64,000 nt of DNA, from positions 62,001 through 126,000 of the forward strand of contig NZ_JAEMNW010000006.1 in the NCBI RefSeq assembly GCF_016481275.1, written 5' to 3'. The notes beneath the pieces are model-generated. The model searched no databases and was not told where the DNA came from. It saw nothing but the letters and a program-made list of their open reading frames with translations. Every line of letters begins with the position of its first letter. Position 1 is the first letter of the stretch. This DNA is from Antrihabitans auranticaus (GTDB lineage: Bacteria > Actinomycetota > Actinomycetes > Mycobacteriales > Mycobacteriaceae). Positions 27,801 through 35,576 of this stretch are shown one piece after another. A program made the position numbers and the translations under genes.

Positions 27801-28408
27801 AGCTGCTCGTTGATGAACAGCGAAGTGAGGGTCTTTCCTGTACCGCAGGCCATGATGAGTTGGCCACGGTCGGCGCATTGGAACCCCTCCACGACTTTGC
27901 CGATCGCTTCGTCCTGGTAGTCGTGGGGCGTGGCAGGGTTCGGTCGCTCAATGGGGTGCAGTCGGTCCGGGGACTCCGGCCAATCGAGGTCAGCGGTGAG
28001 CAGATCCGCTAGGCCGAGGAACCCGACTTTTTTCTCCTGGGCGTCGATTGTGTGCTGGGCAACCGAGTGCAGCCGGTCCGTCGTGGCGATGAGTAGCCGG
28101 TAGCTGAACCACTTCCTCGACGATTCCGAGAGGAATTTGTCCACGTCCTTCTTCGTGACGGCGCGGTCCGGGTCGTAGGCCTTCGCCTGCACAGCCCATA
28201 GCTGTCCGTCGCGGTCTTCGACGACGAGGTCGATACCGGCGTCTGCGCCCCACCTGTGCTCCCAATCATCCCAGAGCCAGACCTTACGAACGGTGTCTCG
28301 GTAGTACGGGTCGTTCTCCAAGTACCACTTGCAGATGCGCTCGAACTGCTTGCCCCGCAGGTAATTATCCGCGGAGAGGTTGCTGTACAGGGTGGTGAAT
28401 TTGCCCAT
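24851..28408 (-). CDS. Mrr-like nuclease-SF2 helicase with eight helicase-associated (HA) repeats
   Basis: The 1185-residue product has an N-terminal restriction-endonuclease-like domain: D60 in GIDLVVED and Q74-x-K76 in WAVQAKAY, a PD-(D/E)xK pattern. A DEAD/DEAH-type SF2 helicase follows: ACGTGKT with K192, DESH 308-311, MTATPRYY, and QAVGRAIR. Then come eight HA repeats of ~67 residues, each ending like LEALPGWSWD. This resembles a type I/III restriction translocase subunit, with the repeats as a DNA-binding arm. Start ATG 28408 follows AGGAA; an in-frame ATG at 28441 is an alternative. The gene follows the methyltransferase after ~90 bases on the same strand, so a restriction role is inferred. 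Confidence 0.8.
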   Translation of the reverse strand: MGKFTTLYSNLSADNYLRGKQFERICKWYLENDPYYRDTVRKVWLWDDWEHRWGADAGIDLVVEDRDGQLWAVQAKAYDPDRAVTKKDVDKFLSESSRKWFSYRLLIATTDRLHSVAQHTIDAQEKKVGFLGLADLLTADLDWPESPDRLHPIERPNPATPHDYQDEAIGKVVEGFQCADRGQLIMACGTGKTLTSLFINEQLDAQRTLVLLPSLSLLKQTMAVWRANIKEPFDSLPVCSDETVSQDDTAIAHVSELCVPVTTDPAEIAAFLRRRGPRVVFSTYQSSPQIARAYALGRVPQFDLAIADESHRVAGDESTIFATILDAGAIKARRRLFMTATPRYYTGRVVDAARGSDMEVASMDDPAKFGEVFHRLSFGEAIRRGLLTDYQVAIVGVDDATYRDWATRGVLVRRDDKPTDARTLASQIGLAKAMRKYDLHRVISFHSRVQRARKFASDMPDVLKWMPAQQRPSGPLWTGFASGEMSAGERHVLLQRLRQLDDGERGLLTNARCLSEGVDVPTLDGVAFIDPRGSEVDIVQAVGRAIRLTENKTFGTIVIPVFIDTETDPDTALNDSSFKAVWRVIKALRAHDEELAEQIDTFRQELGRKGGRTRIPDKIHLDVARSVGKAFTDAFDVRLVEKTSARWDFWYGLLERYADNNGTARVAVDCVMDGYSLGQWASVHRSLYANNTLSSDRRGKLESLPGWTWDVLADQWSTWTGLMHEFVAEHGHANVPFPYVVGEYNLRSWLATQRGLYKRGELPEERVRELEALPGWVWDVPEDNWSRHYNGLKKFAEREGHARAPQRYVEDGLKLGQWVTVQRTHRDEMSPERKALLEALPGWSWDPTTDGWERGYGFLRAFVKREGHARVPTKHLEGGFRLGQWVNDQRVKLGKLPDSQRERLQSLPGWVWDARSDMWHQKFALLRQFQAREGHALVPQGYKEDGVNLGSWVREQRGNRADMSSERRALMESVPGWSWDPHTESWERGYAALAAFAEHRGHARVAGDFLVGGINLGGWVGEQRASRSTMTAERRQRLEALPGWSWNAVEDSWMRHLDLLRSYAAREGHTNVPVDYIEDDLKVGQWSRLRRREHKKLSAERQALLEAIPGWFWGRKADYVWNQKFEILKRFVEREGHARVPAGYVEDGIKLGGWVREQRAEMNNLSAARRTSLEALPGWSWGGVR
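24863..26476 (-). repeat. Array coding for eight HA repeats
   Basis: The 3' half of the helicase gene consists of eight diverged in-frame repeats of about 200 bases. Each codes for a tryptophan at the start, a GHARVP-like centre, LGQWV or a close variant, and an LPGW-W end. The units are related at the protein level but not identical at the DNA level, so the duplications are old. Confidence 0.8.
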
Positions 28409-28497
28409 TGTGAAGGTATTCCTTTGCAAGTTTGTGGTCATGTCGTGTGCCGAGTTGTGCGCTAAGGGTTCTGCAGATGTTGACGACGGCGTGAGTG

Positions 28498-30591
28498 CTA
28501 TGGCGAGGTGCCCAGCGAGCCGGCGCCGCTGGCGATCGCGATGAGGTCGATGAGCCCGCGTAGTCGCTCGAGGCGATGCTGGGTCGCGGAGGCGACGGCT
28601 TCGAGATCGCGGATTGTTCGCCCTATCAGGTGTTGATCGGCGAGGGGAATTACGGGGATTTGGAGTCTGGAGGGAACGACTCGCAGCTCGCCTCTGAGTT
28701 GGGATGATTGTTGCCGCGCGTTGGCGTTAATGCATGCAACGAGGTAGTCGATGTCGAATGGCGAGTCGGGTTCGACACGAACGAGATAGGCGCTTGGAGG
28801 TACTGCCCATCCTTCGAGGTCAATTTTGTGTGCTGGAACTCGCGACACGGAGAAGATGACGATGTCCCCAGGGCGCGTTATCGGGGCATCGGCGGTGTTC
28901 GGGTCGATGAACTCGGATGCCTGGATTTCACCGCTCGTCCCGTAGTGGTGAAGGAGTTGACCGGTCAGTAGCGGGATGCCGGCACTCGCCCTGACATTGG
29001 TGGAACGGCGGAAGGTACCTCGATGAATGGTGACTCCCGGCAGTGCCGTGAGCTTCTCCCTTCGCACTGCCGAGGTTGCTGTGAACTCGGGTAGCGGCTC
29101 GACCGACGGAGCTGTCATCGACTCGACCGCTAAGTGCGCCTTTGCGATCCGATCGACCAACTCTTGAGCGCTAGGCGCATCTCTTCGCGAGAGCCACGTA
29201 TTCGGTGTTAGGTCAGTTCCGAGTTCCAAGAGCTCACGTACCGGAACGAGCACCGCATGCGTTGTGTCTTTTATTAGATGTTGGGTCCGCCATGAGCGAT
29301 ACTGCTGGGCCGCATATTCCAGACCGTCGTTGATCGTCCTGTCGGATGTTGCGGCGATATCAATGAGGAGGAGTCGGTCAGGGTCGACGCCGTGCCCGGG
29401 GCGGGCGAGAACCCATAGTGCTGTTTGGATTTGGGCGAACGGTTCGAATAGTCCCGGGGGAAGCCCGATGATCGCTTCGACGGCTCCACGTCGGATGAGT
29501 TCTTGACGAGTTGCTTCTGCTTGACCAGATCGGAACAATTCGCTGCGAGTAGTGACCACGAATGCGCGCCCGTCATCGGCCAGGTGCTCGACCGCTTGTT
29601 GAAGCCAGACGCTTTCGGAGCGCAAGGCGGGTCGCCCGAAAATCCATCGGGGGTTGTGGAAGTCGACGTCTGGCCCGAAGTCTCGCAGCCCCCACGGCGG
29701 ATTCACAACGACAGCGTCGGCAAGAACCCCCGCTGCGGGGTCGGTGCCTAGGGAGTTTCCCAACCTAAGGTCAACCGATTGGTTCGTCAGAATTGCTCGT
29801 CGTCGCGCAATAGCGAGGACACTGGTGTCGACGTCGACGCCGACAAGGGTCAGTCTCGTGTTTCGTCCGAGGGCCAACAGAGTTGAACCAGCACCGATCG
29901 CCGGGTCGAGCACTGTGCCCTCGTGTAGGCCCACGAGTGCGGTTATCAGCGTGGTCAAAGGCGCCGGGTCGATGATGGAGCCGCTGCGTGTGTTGATGAT
30001 AAGTGTGTCGTTGACCGAGATGAAATCGGTCAATGGTAGCGAGTTCGTCTCAGCGGCAAGGGTCTTCAGCAAGCTCGACACCTCAGGCCGGCTGACATCA
30101 AGTGGACTCAAGGCCTCCGAGAACACGTCGGACGTTGTCAATAGGCGCTGGAGCCATTCGGCCATTTCCCCGCCGCGAAGTCCGGCGAGTGTGTCAGGCC
30201 GGTTTGCGTGAAGCTGGTCGTATCGGTCGGAGTCCTGTGAGGTAACTCGGTCGAGTCCATGTCCGTCAGCTAGTGCCCGGGTGATGTACTCGAAAACCAG
30301 TCCCGCACCGACGATTTCGATGTACAGCTGGGGTTCAACAAAGCCTCGGAGATAATCAGTGAGCTTGTGCGCAATCCCCTCCGCGGTGTTCGACGCACGA
30401 CTATTCGGTGTCCGGCCACGGGCGGCGAGCCATTCTTCGACCTCGACTCGGTCGAATAGTGGACTGTCGGAGTCGACGTCTTCCTTGGGCCTAGGGAAGT
30501 CTTTGTGGCGCTTACGCCACTGTGTGACGGCCGCACGGCTTACGTTCGCCATTGCGGCGATGTCGGCAGCCCGAACTAGAGGCGTGGTCAT
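28498..30591 (-). CDS. HTH-N6-adenine DNA methyltransferase with target-recognition region (M-S fusion)
   Basis: The 697-residue product begins with an AlpA/MerR-like helix-turn-helix (ADIAAMANVSRAAVTQWRKR, residues ~7-26). The gamma-type N6-adenine methylase core follows: SAM motif VLDPAIGAGSTLL, then catalytic N297-P-P-W300. The C-terminal ~250 residues look like a HsdS-type target-recognition half with a coiled end (ATQHRLERLRGLIDLI). So modification and specificity appear fused in one chain, and the downstream gene supplies nuclease and helicase. ATG 30589-30591 has GGGAG just upstream. It starts eight bases after the NYN stop. It should methylate adenine in an unknown site and protect host DNA; that it partners the helicase is inferred from context. 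Confidence 0.82.
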   Translation of the reverse strand: MTTPLVRAADIAAMANVSRAAVTQWRKRHKDFPRPKEDVDSDSPLFDRVEVEEWLAARGRTPNSRASNTAEGIAHKLTDYLRGFVEPQLYIEIVGAGLVFEYITRALADGHGLDRVTSQDSDRYDQLHANRPDTLAGLRGGEMAEWLQRLLTTSDVFSEALSPLDVSRPEVSSLLKTLAAETNSLPLTDFISVNDTLIINTRSGSIIDPAPLTTLITALVGLHEGTVLDPAIGAGSTLLALGRNTRLTLVGVDVDTSVLAIARRRAILTNQSVDLRLGNSLGTDPAAGVLADAVVVNPPWGLRDFGPDVDFHNPRWIFGRPALRSESVWLQQAVEHLADDGRAFVVTTRSELFRSGQAEATRQELIRRGAVEAIIGLPPGLFEPFAQIQTALWVLARPGHGVDPDRLLLIDIAATSDRTINDGLEYAAQQYRSWRTQHLIKDTTHAVLVPVRELLELGTDLTPNTWLSRRDAPSAQELVDRIAKAHLAVESMTAPSVEPLPEFTATSAVRREKLTALPGVTIHRGTFRRSTNVRASAGIPLLTGQLLHHYGTSGEIQASEFIDPNTADAPITRPGDIVIFSVSRVPAHKIDLEGWAVPPSAYLVRVEPDSPFDIDYLVACINANARQQSSQLRGELRVVPSRLQIPVIPLADQHLIGRTIRDLEAVASATQHRLERLRGLIDLIAIASGAGSLGTSP

Positions 30592-30599
30592 GGCGCTCC

Positions 30600-31136
30600 C
30601 TACGCAGTCGACGCGGCTGGGAGCGTGGTGACGCGGTGTGCAGCAAGTCGTAGGCACGCCGCAATGCTGTTTTGACGCGCAACCAGATGCGTTGTGGTGC
30701 CCGAGGCGGCCAGGTACGCCAGATCCGTGTCGAACCCGCCATCGCCAGAGCCGATGTAGACCAGGTCGAATCGTTCCGGGATGCGCTCGGAGTGGATTGC
30801 GTCGTGAATGGCGATGTCGGCGCCGTTGACTCCGGAACGCGGGGTGAGCAGGCGAGCGCCTGGCCAGGCGTTGCCGGCGGCGATCGCGTTGTGGTGCGAG
30901 GTTCCGATGATGACGTGATCGCCGGCCGCGATGCAGACGGCGGCGTGGTAGTCACGCATCGCAAGTTTGGCTTCGCAGATCCGGATTGAGGATGTGCCGC
31001 AAAGGTTCTCGATATCTATGAAGTGAACTGCTCGGCACCGGAGTTGCGCGGGGGCGAGAGTCGGAACTTTTGCGAGCGCACGCGCGGGGGCCGCGTGGGC
31101 GAGCAGTGCGAGTGCTTCGGCTGACCTAGCGACCAT
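30600..31136 (-). CDS. NYN-domain (PIN-like) putative ribonuclease
   Basis: The 178-residue product has the acidic signature of NYN nucleases: D in HFIDIENLCG, D in GVNGADIAIHDAI, and DGGFD in LVYIGSGDGGFDTDL. NYN proteins use these residues to bind a metal and usually cut RNA. The first ~40 residues are an Ala-rich helix. ATG 31134-31136 is preceded by AGGAG; the longer open frame crosses the promoter and is rejected. Its stop is eight bases before the methyltransferase start, so it is the first gene of a three-gene operon with a restriction-like pair, which is unusual. It may be an effector or regulator in that system. Confidence 0.8.
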   Translation of the reverse strand: MVARSAEALALLAHAAPARALAKVPTLAPAQLRCRAVHFIDIENLCGTSSIRICEAKLAMRDYHAAVCIAAGDHVIIGTSHHNAIAAGNAWPGARLLTPRSGVNGADIAIHDAIHSERIPERFDLVYIGSGDGGFDTDLAYLAASGTTTHLVARQNSIAACLRLAAHRVTTLPAASTA

Positions 31137-31909
31137 GGCGTGCTCCTCTGTTCTTGGGTTGCGGTAAATGTAACCGACGGGAGTCTTGATGGCAAGGGTA
31201 ACCGTGTTAACCACACTTTCGCGACGGTTGTTAACAGCTACGCCGATTGGCCATAGGCGAAAGGTGGGGGCAATTGCTGATTTCAGCGGCTCAGAGATTT
31301 TCTGGCGCCTGCCGTCTGGTGAAACGTCTGTCGCTGGTCGGCAGGAACCGTGCGTCGGTGCCAGCCCGCGGCAGCGACCGCGGCTCGTCGACTTGGTGTA
31401 TCCGAGTGCACAGAGCCTGGTCGTAGCGTGCGTACTTTCGGTCGAGTAAGGGGCTGACAATCCCAATCATCGAAGCGCTGCGACCGGGCCGCGTTTGATC
31501 CCCCGCGTTGTTGAATACCGAGGATGGCGCATCGTGCCACCTCGCCGCGCGTGATGCCGCGCGATATTCGCATCAGACTCGTCGAAGAGCTACAGCGGGC
31601 GTCACAACTTCAGGATGAGATCGCCCATACTCCACCACGTTGAGGTGTCGGCGGAGTAGGAATGCGTCGATATCATGGGGTGCGGTGCGGCCGATCGCGG
31701 TATGTCCGGCCTTCCCGCAAACCAAATCTCAATTTAGCCAGTCATCAGTTGGCAGGCGCCAACGTCCAATGTGTGTCACGTGACGTTCCGTCGACCAAAT
31801 CGCTAGCAATGTGGGCGCCGTCCCAAGATTTTGCAAAAGCCCAGGTTGTTGTCCCAACATCCCAACAATGTGCGCCCCTGTCCCAACATTTGCCGCGAGC
31901 GGCACTCGC
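31137..31909. other. Intergenic, 773 bases
   Basis: The region lies between the NYN operon and the end of dnaB. It contains the NYN promoter and paired GTTAAC sites near 31200. A short ORF at 31524-31643 (39 aa, basic and helical) has no RBS, so it is not called. Beyond that I see only GC-neutral sequence with no clear RNA gene or attachment site. Confidence 0.5.
31167..31235 (-). promoter_or_regulatory. Promoter and operator-like repeats of the NYN operon
   Basis: On the minus strand TTGCCA (31195-31190) and TACATT (31172-31167) are 17 bases apart, about 31 bases before the start codon. Upstream, two palindromic GTTAAC hexamers (31206-31211 and 31230-31235) are set 24 bases apart, each touching an ACCGT or ACGGT run. 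The paired spacing suggests a dimeric repressor or activator site. Confidence 0.5.
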
Positions 31910-34189
31910 CTAACCCCGCGCCATATCGACGAACCGGCTCAGATGTAGTTGGTGCGCAACGGTAATGGTGGCGGTTGGACCGTTGCGGTGCTTGCCGACG
32001 ATGAGGTCCGCCTCACCACCGCGGGGATCGTCGCGTTCGAAGGCGTCGGGACGGTGCAACAGGATGACCATGTCGGCGTCCTGCTCGAGCGAGCCCGATT
32101 CGCGAAGGTCGGACACCATCGGCTTCTTGTCGGTGCGTTGCTCGGGACCACGGTTCAGCTGACTGATCGCGACGACGGGGACTTCCAGTTCCTTCGCCAT
32201 CAGCTTCAGGCTTCGCGAGAACTCGGAAACTTCTTGCTGACGCGACTCCGTCTTCTTGCCCGACGTCATCAGCTGAAGGTAATCCACCACAATGAGTTTC
32301 AGGTCGTGACGCTGTTTGAGGCGTCGCGCCTTCGCGCGAATTTCCATCATTGTCAGGTTCGGCGAATCGTCGACGAACAGCGGTGCTTCGCTGATCTCGC
32401 TCATCCGCCGGGCGAGACGGGTCCAGTCGTCGTCGCTCATGCGACCTGCACGCATGTCGCCGAGCTTGATCTTCGCTTCCGCGGAGAGCAGGCGCATCAC
32501 GATCTCGGTCCGGCTCATTTCCAGGGAGAAGATGACACTGGCGAGACCGTGCTTGACCGAGCAGGAACGCATGAAGTCCATGCCGAGCGTCGAGTTGTGC
32601 GTCGGCACCATCGCGCGCCCGGCGAGATACAGGTGGTCCTGGTTGTCGACCTCGACGCAACGCACGGGAACGCTCGAAATCCTGCGGACGTCGACGATGT
32701 AGCGCGACGCAACCTCGGCCCACGGGTTACTCGCGCAGAGTTCTTTGTGCAGCATGGCCTTTCGGTGCAGCCGGAACAGGTCTGCATCGGTCGTGAGGGT
32801 GAGTCGCACTCCGGACGGGGTGGCGTCCGTGGTGCAGCTGTAGCCGAGGCTCACGATGAGCTCCGAAACGCCACTGGCGAGACCCTCGTGCGCGGACGTG
32901 AACTCGACGGACCCATCAGGGCAAATGACGCCGTCTGCATCGAGCAGGCCTGCGAGCAGTTCGCGGCGCTGGCCCTCGGAGCCGCGCAGATACTCGGTCG
33001 GGATGTGCTTGTCGCCGAAGACGCCGATTGCACGAAGGAGTCCGGTGCTGAGCATGCCGTCGGCTTCTACACGGGCGATGATGCCGGATTCTTCGGTCTC
33101 TATCTTGGCGCAGTCGTCTCTGGTGCCGGCGAGCCAAGCACCGAGGGTGTACGGACCGACGAGGTAGTTTCGCGAGCGCAGATGCAGCGGTTCGGTATTG
33201 GCGACCGAGTGATCTTCGGCGAGCGTGGCACCGATTTCGCCTGTTGTGCGAACCGCGTCGTTGGCGAAAGTTGCTGTGAGCCATTGATGCTCTTCGTCGG
33301 CGATCAGCACCGTGCCGTCGGAGAACTGGACCTCGTAACAGGGGCGATCGACCATGATCTCGGTTGCGGCGACGACCTTCGTCGGCCGTCCGCGACCATC
33401 GAGCAGCTCGTCACCAACAGCGACCGCTCCCATGGTCGTCCAACCACACGGCGTCGCGAGTGGTGTGTCGAGGGCGAGCGCCTTACCGACACCGGGGCGC
33501 GCGGCGACGATGATCATCTGGCCGGGGTGCAGGCCGTTGGTCAGCTCGTCGAGTTCGGCGAAGCCCGTCGGTACGCCGAGCGAGATGCCACCGCGACTCG
33601 CGATCGAGTCGATCTCGTCCATCGTCGGCTGCAGCAATTCTTCGAGAACCACGAAGTCTTCGCTCGTGCGCCGCTCGGTGACCTCGTAGAGCTCGGCCTG
33701 TGAGCGGTCGACCACCTCGGCGACGTCCTGGCCGTCAGCGCCCGCGTAGCCGTACTGAACGATGCGTGTGCCGGCTTCGACCAGCCGGCGCAGAATCGCC
33801 TTCTCAGAGACGATCTGAGCGTAGAAACCGGCGTTCGCGGCCGTGGGGACGGTCTGTGTCAAGGTGATCAGATACGGCGGCCCGCCGATGCGGCGAAGTT
33901 CGCCTTTACGGTCGAGTTCGGCGGAGACGGTCACAGGGTCGGCAGGCTCGCCCCGGGCGTAGAGATCCAGAATCGCGTCGTAGACGTTCTGGTGTGCCGG
34001 GCGGTAGAAGTCGCCGGGACGAAGCTGCTCGATGACGTCGGCAATCGCGTCTTTGCTCAGCAGCATGCCGCCGAGCACGGATTGCTCGGCCGCCATGTCC
34101 TGCGGTGGCTGTCGACCGAAATCTTCTCCCGTCGGTGGCTCGAGCGGTCCTGAGTAGTCTGCGTGACCCCGATCGTCGACTACCGCCAT
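31910..34189 (-). CDS. dnaB: Replicative DNA helicase DnaB containing an intein
   Basis: The extein parts join into a standard DnaB: a helical N-terminal domain with PPQDMAAEQSVLGGMLLS, then RecA-like motifs. The P-loop ARPGVGK is broken after the lysine (residue 236) by a 296-residue intein, and resumes with STLGMDF. Walker B VVDYLQL, SQLNRGPE and GKHRNGP follow. It unwinds DNA ahead of the fork and recruits primase; splicing is needed because the intein splits the ATP site. ATG 34187-34189 is preferred to the GTG four codons upstream because it fits the conserved MAVVDD start. dnaB is separated from rplI by 614 bases, so it probably has its own promoter. Confidence 0.97.
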   Translation of the reverse strand: MAVVDDRGHADYSGPLEPPTGEDFGRQPPQDMAAEQSVLGGMLLSKDAIADVIEQLRPGDFYRPAHQNVYDAILDLYARGEPADPVTVSAELDRKGELRRIGGPPYLITLTQTVPTAANAGFYAQIVSEKAILRRLVEAGTRIVQYGYAGADGQDVAEVVDRSQAELYEVTERRTSEDFVVLEELLQPTMDEIDSIASRGGISLGVPTGFAELDELTNGLHPGQMIIVAARPGVGKALALDTPLATPCGWTTMGAVAVGDELLDGRGRPTKVVAATEIMVDRPCYEVQFSDGTVLIADEEHQWLTATFANDAVRTTGEIGATLAEDHSVANTEPLHLRSRNYLVGPYTLGAWLAGTRDDCAKIETEESGIIARVEADGMLSTGLLRAIGVFGDKHIPTEYLRGSEGQRRELLAGLLDADGVICPDGSVEFTSAHEGLASGVSELIVSLGYSCTTDATPSGVRLTLTTDADLFRLHRKAMLHKELCASNPWAEVASRYIVDVRRISSVPVRCVEVDNQDHLYLAGRAMVPTHNSTLGMDFMRSCSVKHGLASVIFSLEMSRTEIVMRLLSAEAKIKLGDMRAGRMSDDDWTRLARRMSEISEAPLFVDDSPNLTMMEIRAKARRLKQRHDLKLIVVDYLQLMTSGKKTESRQQEVSEFSRSLKLMAKELEVPVVAISQLNRGPEQRTDKKPMVSDLRESGSLEQDADMVILLHRPDAFERDDPRGGEADLIVGKHRNGPTATITVAHQLHLSRFVDMARG
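32594..33481 (-). mobile_element. Class 3 intein with LAGLIDADG-like homing endonuclease motifs, in the DnaB P-loop
   Basis: The 296-residue insert starts with Ala (ALALDTPL) instead of Cys or Ser and ends VPTHN before Ser. It carries W67 (HQWLT), C275 (VRCVEV) and T294 (VPTHN), the W-C-T triplet that defines class 3 inteins. These start splicing from the internal cysteine, as in the mycobacteriophage Bethlehem DnaB intein at the same GVGK/S site. The segments LGAWLAGTRDD and LLAGLLDADG are the two dodecapeptide motifs of a LAGLIDADG endonuclease, with acidic residues kept in the second. It may still be mobile. Confidence 0.9.
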
Positions 34190-34408
34190 GCGACCGTCCA
34201 CCTCTCTGTCGGAGAAACACCGGCACCGGTAAGCGCTGTTACCGAGACGCTGTCAACACACACATCTGCGCCGAGTTACTCGGCGATCCTGCTCGAACGC
34301 TAGTTCTACCCCGACGCACCGACATCTCAGCTCTGGCAACCTTGGCAGAGGGAATTTCGCGATGCTGAGAAGACCCTAAGGACGTTTTCAGATCGGTACA
34401 AATGAACC

Positions 34409-34549
34409 TGTGGACACAGTTGTGGAGGGAATGTGGAATCTCTTGGACAACTTTGTGCACCGCTTGGGGACAACCTGAGGATAAACGCGGATCACACTTA
34501 CATAACGCCTGCTAACGCTACGTTTTTGCGTCCTAAACCCTGTGCACAA
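34409..34549. promoter_or_regulatory. Cluster of DnaA-box-like 9-mers upstream of dnaB
   Basis: Against TGTGGACAA (complement of the actinobacterial DnaA box TTGTCCACA), TGTGGACAC (34409-34417), TGGGGACAA (34465-34473) and TGTGCACAA (34541-34549) each match 8 of 9. CTTGGACAA (34442-34450) matches 7 of 9. They lie 220-360 bases before the dnaB start. Possible DnaA control of dnaB; chance is not excluded. Confidence 0.3.
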
Positions 34550-34758
34550 AATTAGTTACGGCGTGTCTTCGAAGTGCATGTTTCGGGCGTGTTGGGTAAA
34601 CAACTCATTAACTTCAATATGACCTTCGCCACACAACCGAAACTTTGTTGCCGGTGCCCCAAGTTGCTGGGGCTTGCGCGGCGGGCGGGAAGAATCGCGC
34701 CAACCAATTTTTGCGAACGCTGAGCGAACGTTTCGCAAATCGGCTATACGGCGCAGAA

Positions 34759-34788
34759 AGGCCCCGGGAACCGAGGTTCCCGGGGCCT
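34759..34788 (-). terminator. Terminator of the rpsF-ssb-rpsR-rplI operon
   Basis: A perfect 14-base GC-rich inverted repeat (AGGCCCCGGGAACC and its complement) around a two-base centre lies 15 bases after the rplI stop. On the minus strand it is followed by TTTCT, a short U-run. Confidence 0.8.
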
Positions 34789-34803
34789 ACCTGGAGACGT
34801 GGG

Positions 34804-35259
34804 CTATGCGCCGACGACGTCCAGTTGGAACTTGGCAACGACGTCCGGGTGCAGGTTCACGACGAGGGCATGGCTGCCCGTGGCCTTGATGTGAGCCTTC
34901 GGGAGTTCGATGCTGCGCTTGTCGACGATCGGGCCGCCTGCGGCCTTGATCGCACCTGCAACGTCGGCAGCGGTGACCGAGCCGAAGAGCTTTCCGGAAC
35001 CGCCGGCGGTCTTTGCCGTCAGGGTGACCGACTCGAGGCCTTCGATGGCCTGCTTCAGCTCGTTGGCGTGCTCGACTCCGCGAACTCGACGAGCCTCCTG
35101 GGCCCGGCGAATGCCTTCGACCTGCTTCTCCGCACCGCGGGTGGCCTGGATTGCCAGACCACGCGGGAGCAGGAAGTTGCGTCCGTATCCGTCCTTGACC
35201 TCGACGGTATCGCCGGGCGCACCGAGTTTGTCGATGTCAGCAGTAAGAATCAGCTTCAT
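34804..35259 (-). CDS. rplI: 50S ribosomal protein bL9
   Basis: The 151-residue product starts [13 protein letters not shown] and continues with [21 protein letters not shown], the bL9 signature in the N-terminal RNA-binding domain. A long connecting helix and a C-terminal domain with GKLFGSVT follow. It binds 23S rRNA near the L1 stalk. ATG 35257-35259 is preceded by GGAAAG; the track of the frame upstream overlaps rpsR and is not used. It is last in the rpsF-ssb-rpsR-rplI operon, 14 bases after rpsR, and followed by a strong terminator. Confidence 0.98.
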   Translation of the reverse strand: MKLILTADIDKLGAPGDTVEVKDGYGRNFLLPRGLAIQATRGAEKQVEGIRRAQEARRVRGVEHANELKQAIEGLESVTLTAKTAGGSGKLFGSVTAADVAGAIKAAGGPIVDKRSIELPKAHIKATGSHALVVNLHPDVVAKFQLDVVGA

Positions 35260-35273
35260 GATCGCTTTCCTTC

Positions 35274-35531
35274 CTACCGTGCTGTCGAGACGTACGGCAG
35301 CAGGGCAACCTCGCGTGAGTTCTTCACGGCGATTGCGATGTCCCGCTGGTGCTGGACGCAGTTTCCGGTGACACGACGAGCGCGGATCTTGCCGCGATCG
35401 GAAACGTACTTGCGCAGCAGCGGCACGTCCTTGTAGTCGATGCCGGTCTTGCCGTCGTGCAGCTTCTTTTCCTTGCAGAAGGTGCACGCCTTCTTCTTCA
35501 GTACCTTGTCGCGCGCGGGCGGCTTAGGCAT
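35274..35531 (-). CDS. rpsR: 30S ribosomal protein bS18
   Basis: The 85-residue protein is highly basic and contains CTFCKEKK (residues ~16-23), then [19 protein letters not shown] and the [15 protein letters not shown] segment, all typical of bS18. It binds 16S rRNA with bS6 on the platform. The retained cysteines (a CxxC plus a later Cys) suggest the zinc-binding form rather than the zinc-free paralogue used under zinc starvation. It sits 45 bases after ssb and 14 before rplI in the conserved operon. Confidence 0.98.
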   Translation of the reverse strand: MPKPPARDKVLKKKACTFCKEKKLHDGKTGIDYKDVPLLRKYVSDRGKIRARRVTGNCVQHQRDIAIAVKNSREVALLPYVSTAR

Positions 35532-35576
35532 GGGTCATTCTCCGTAACTTCGTGTATCTCGTTCGATCGTGAGTAA

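Larger units (their letters stand above)
34190..34803. other. Intergenic, 614 bases, between rplI and dnaB
   Basis: This must hold the dnaB promoter. It has a relatively A/T-rich middle (34480-34640), a set of DnaA-box-like 9-mers (34409-34549) and the rplI terminator at its upper end. No credible ORF; in M. tuberculosis a small gene (Rv0057) lies at the same place, but I see no clear equivalent here. Confidence 0.6.

Noticed and set aside
31524-31643. 39-codon ORF with a basic helical product
   Set aside because: No RBS at either ATG and no homologue known; kept only as a note in the intergenic entry.
12771-31909. Prophage or integrative element
   Set aside because: No integrase, excisionase with known partner, structural phage gene, tRNA or flanking repeat could be found.
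31949-33703. 584-codon open frame on the plus strand opposite dnaB
   Set aside because: It is the antisense shadow of dnaB and its intein in GC-rich DNA; no RBS and no domain pattern.
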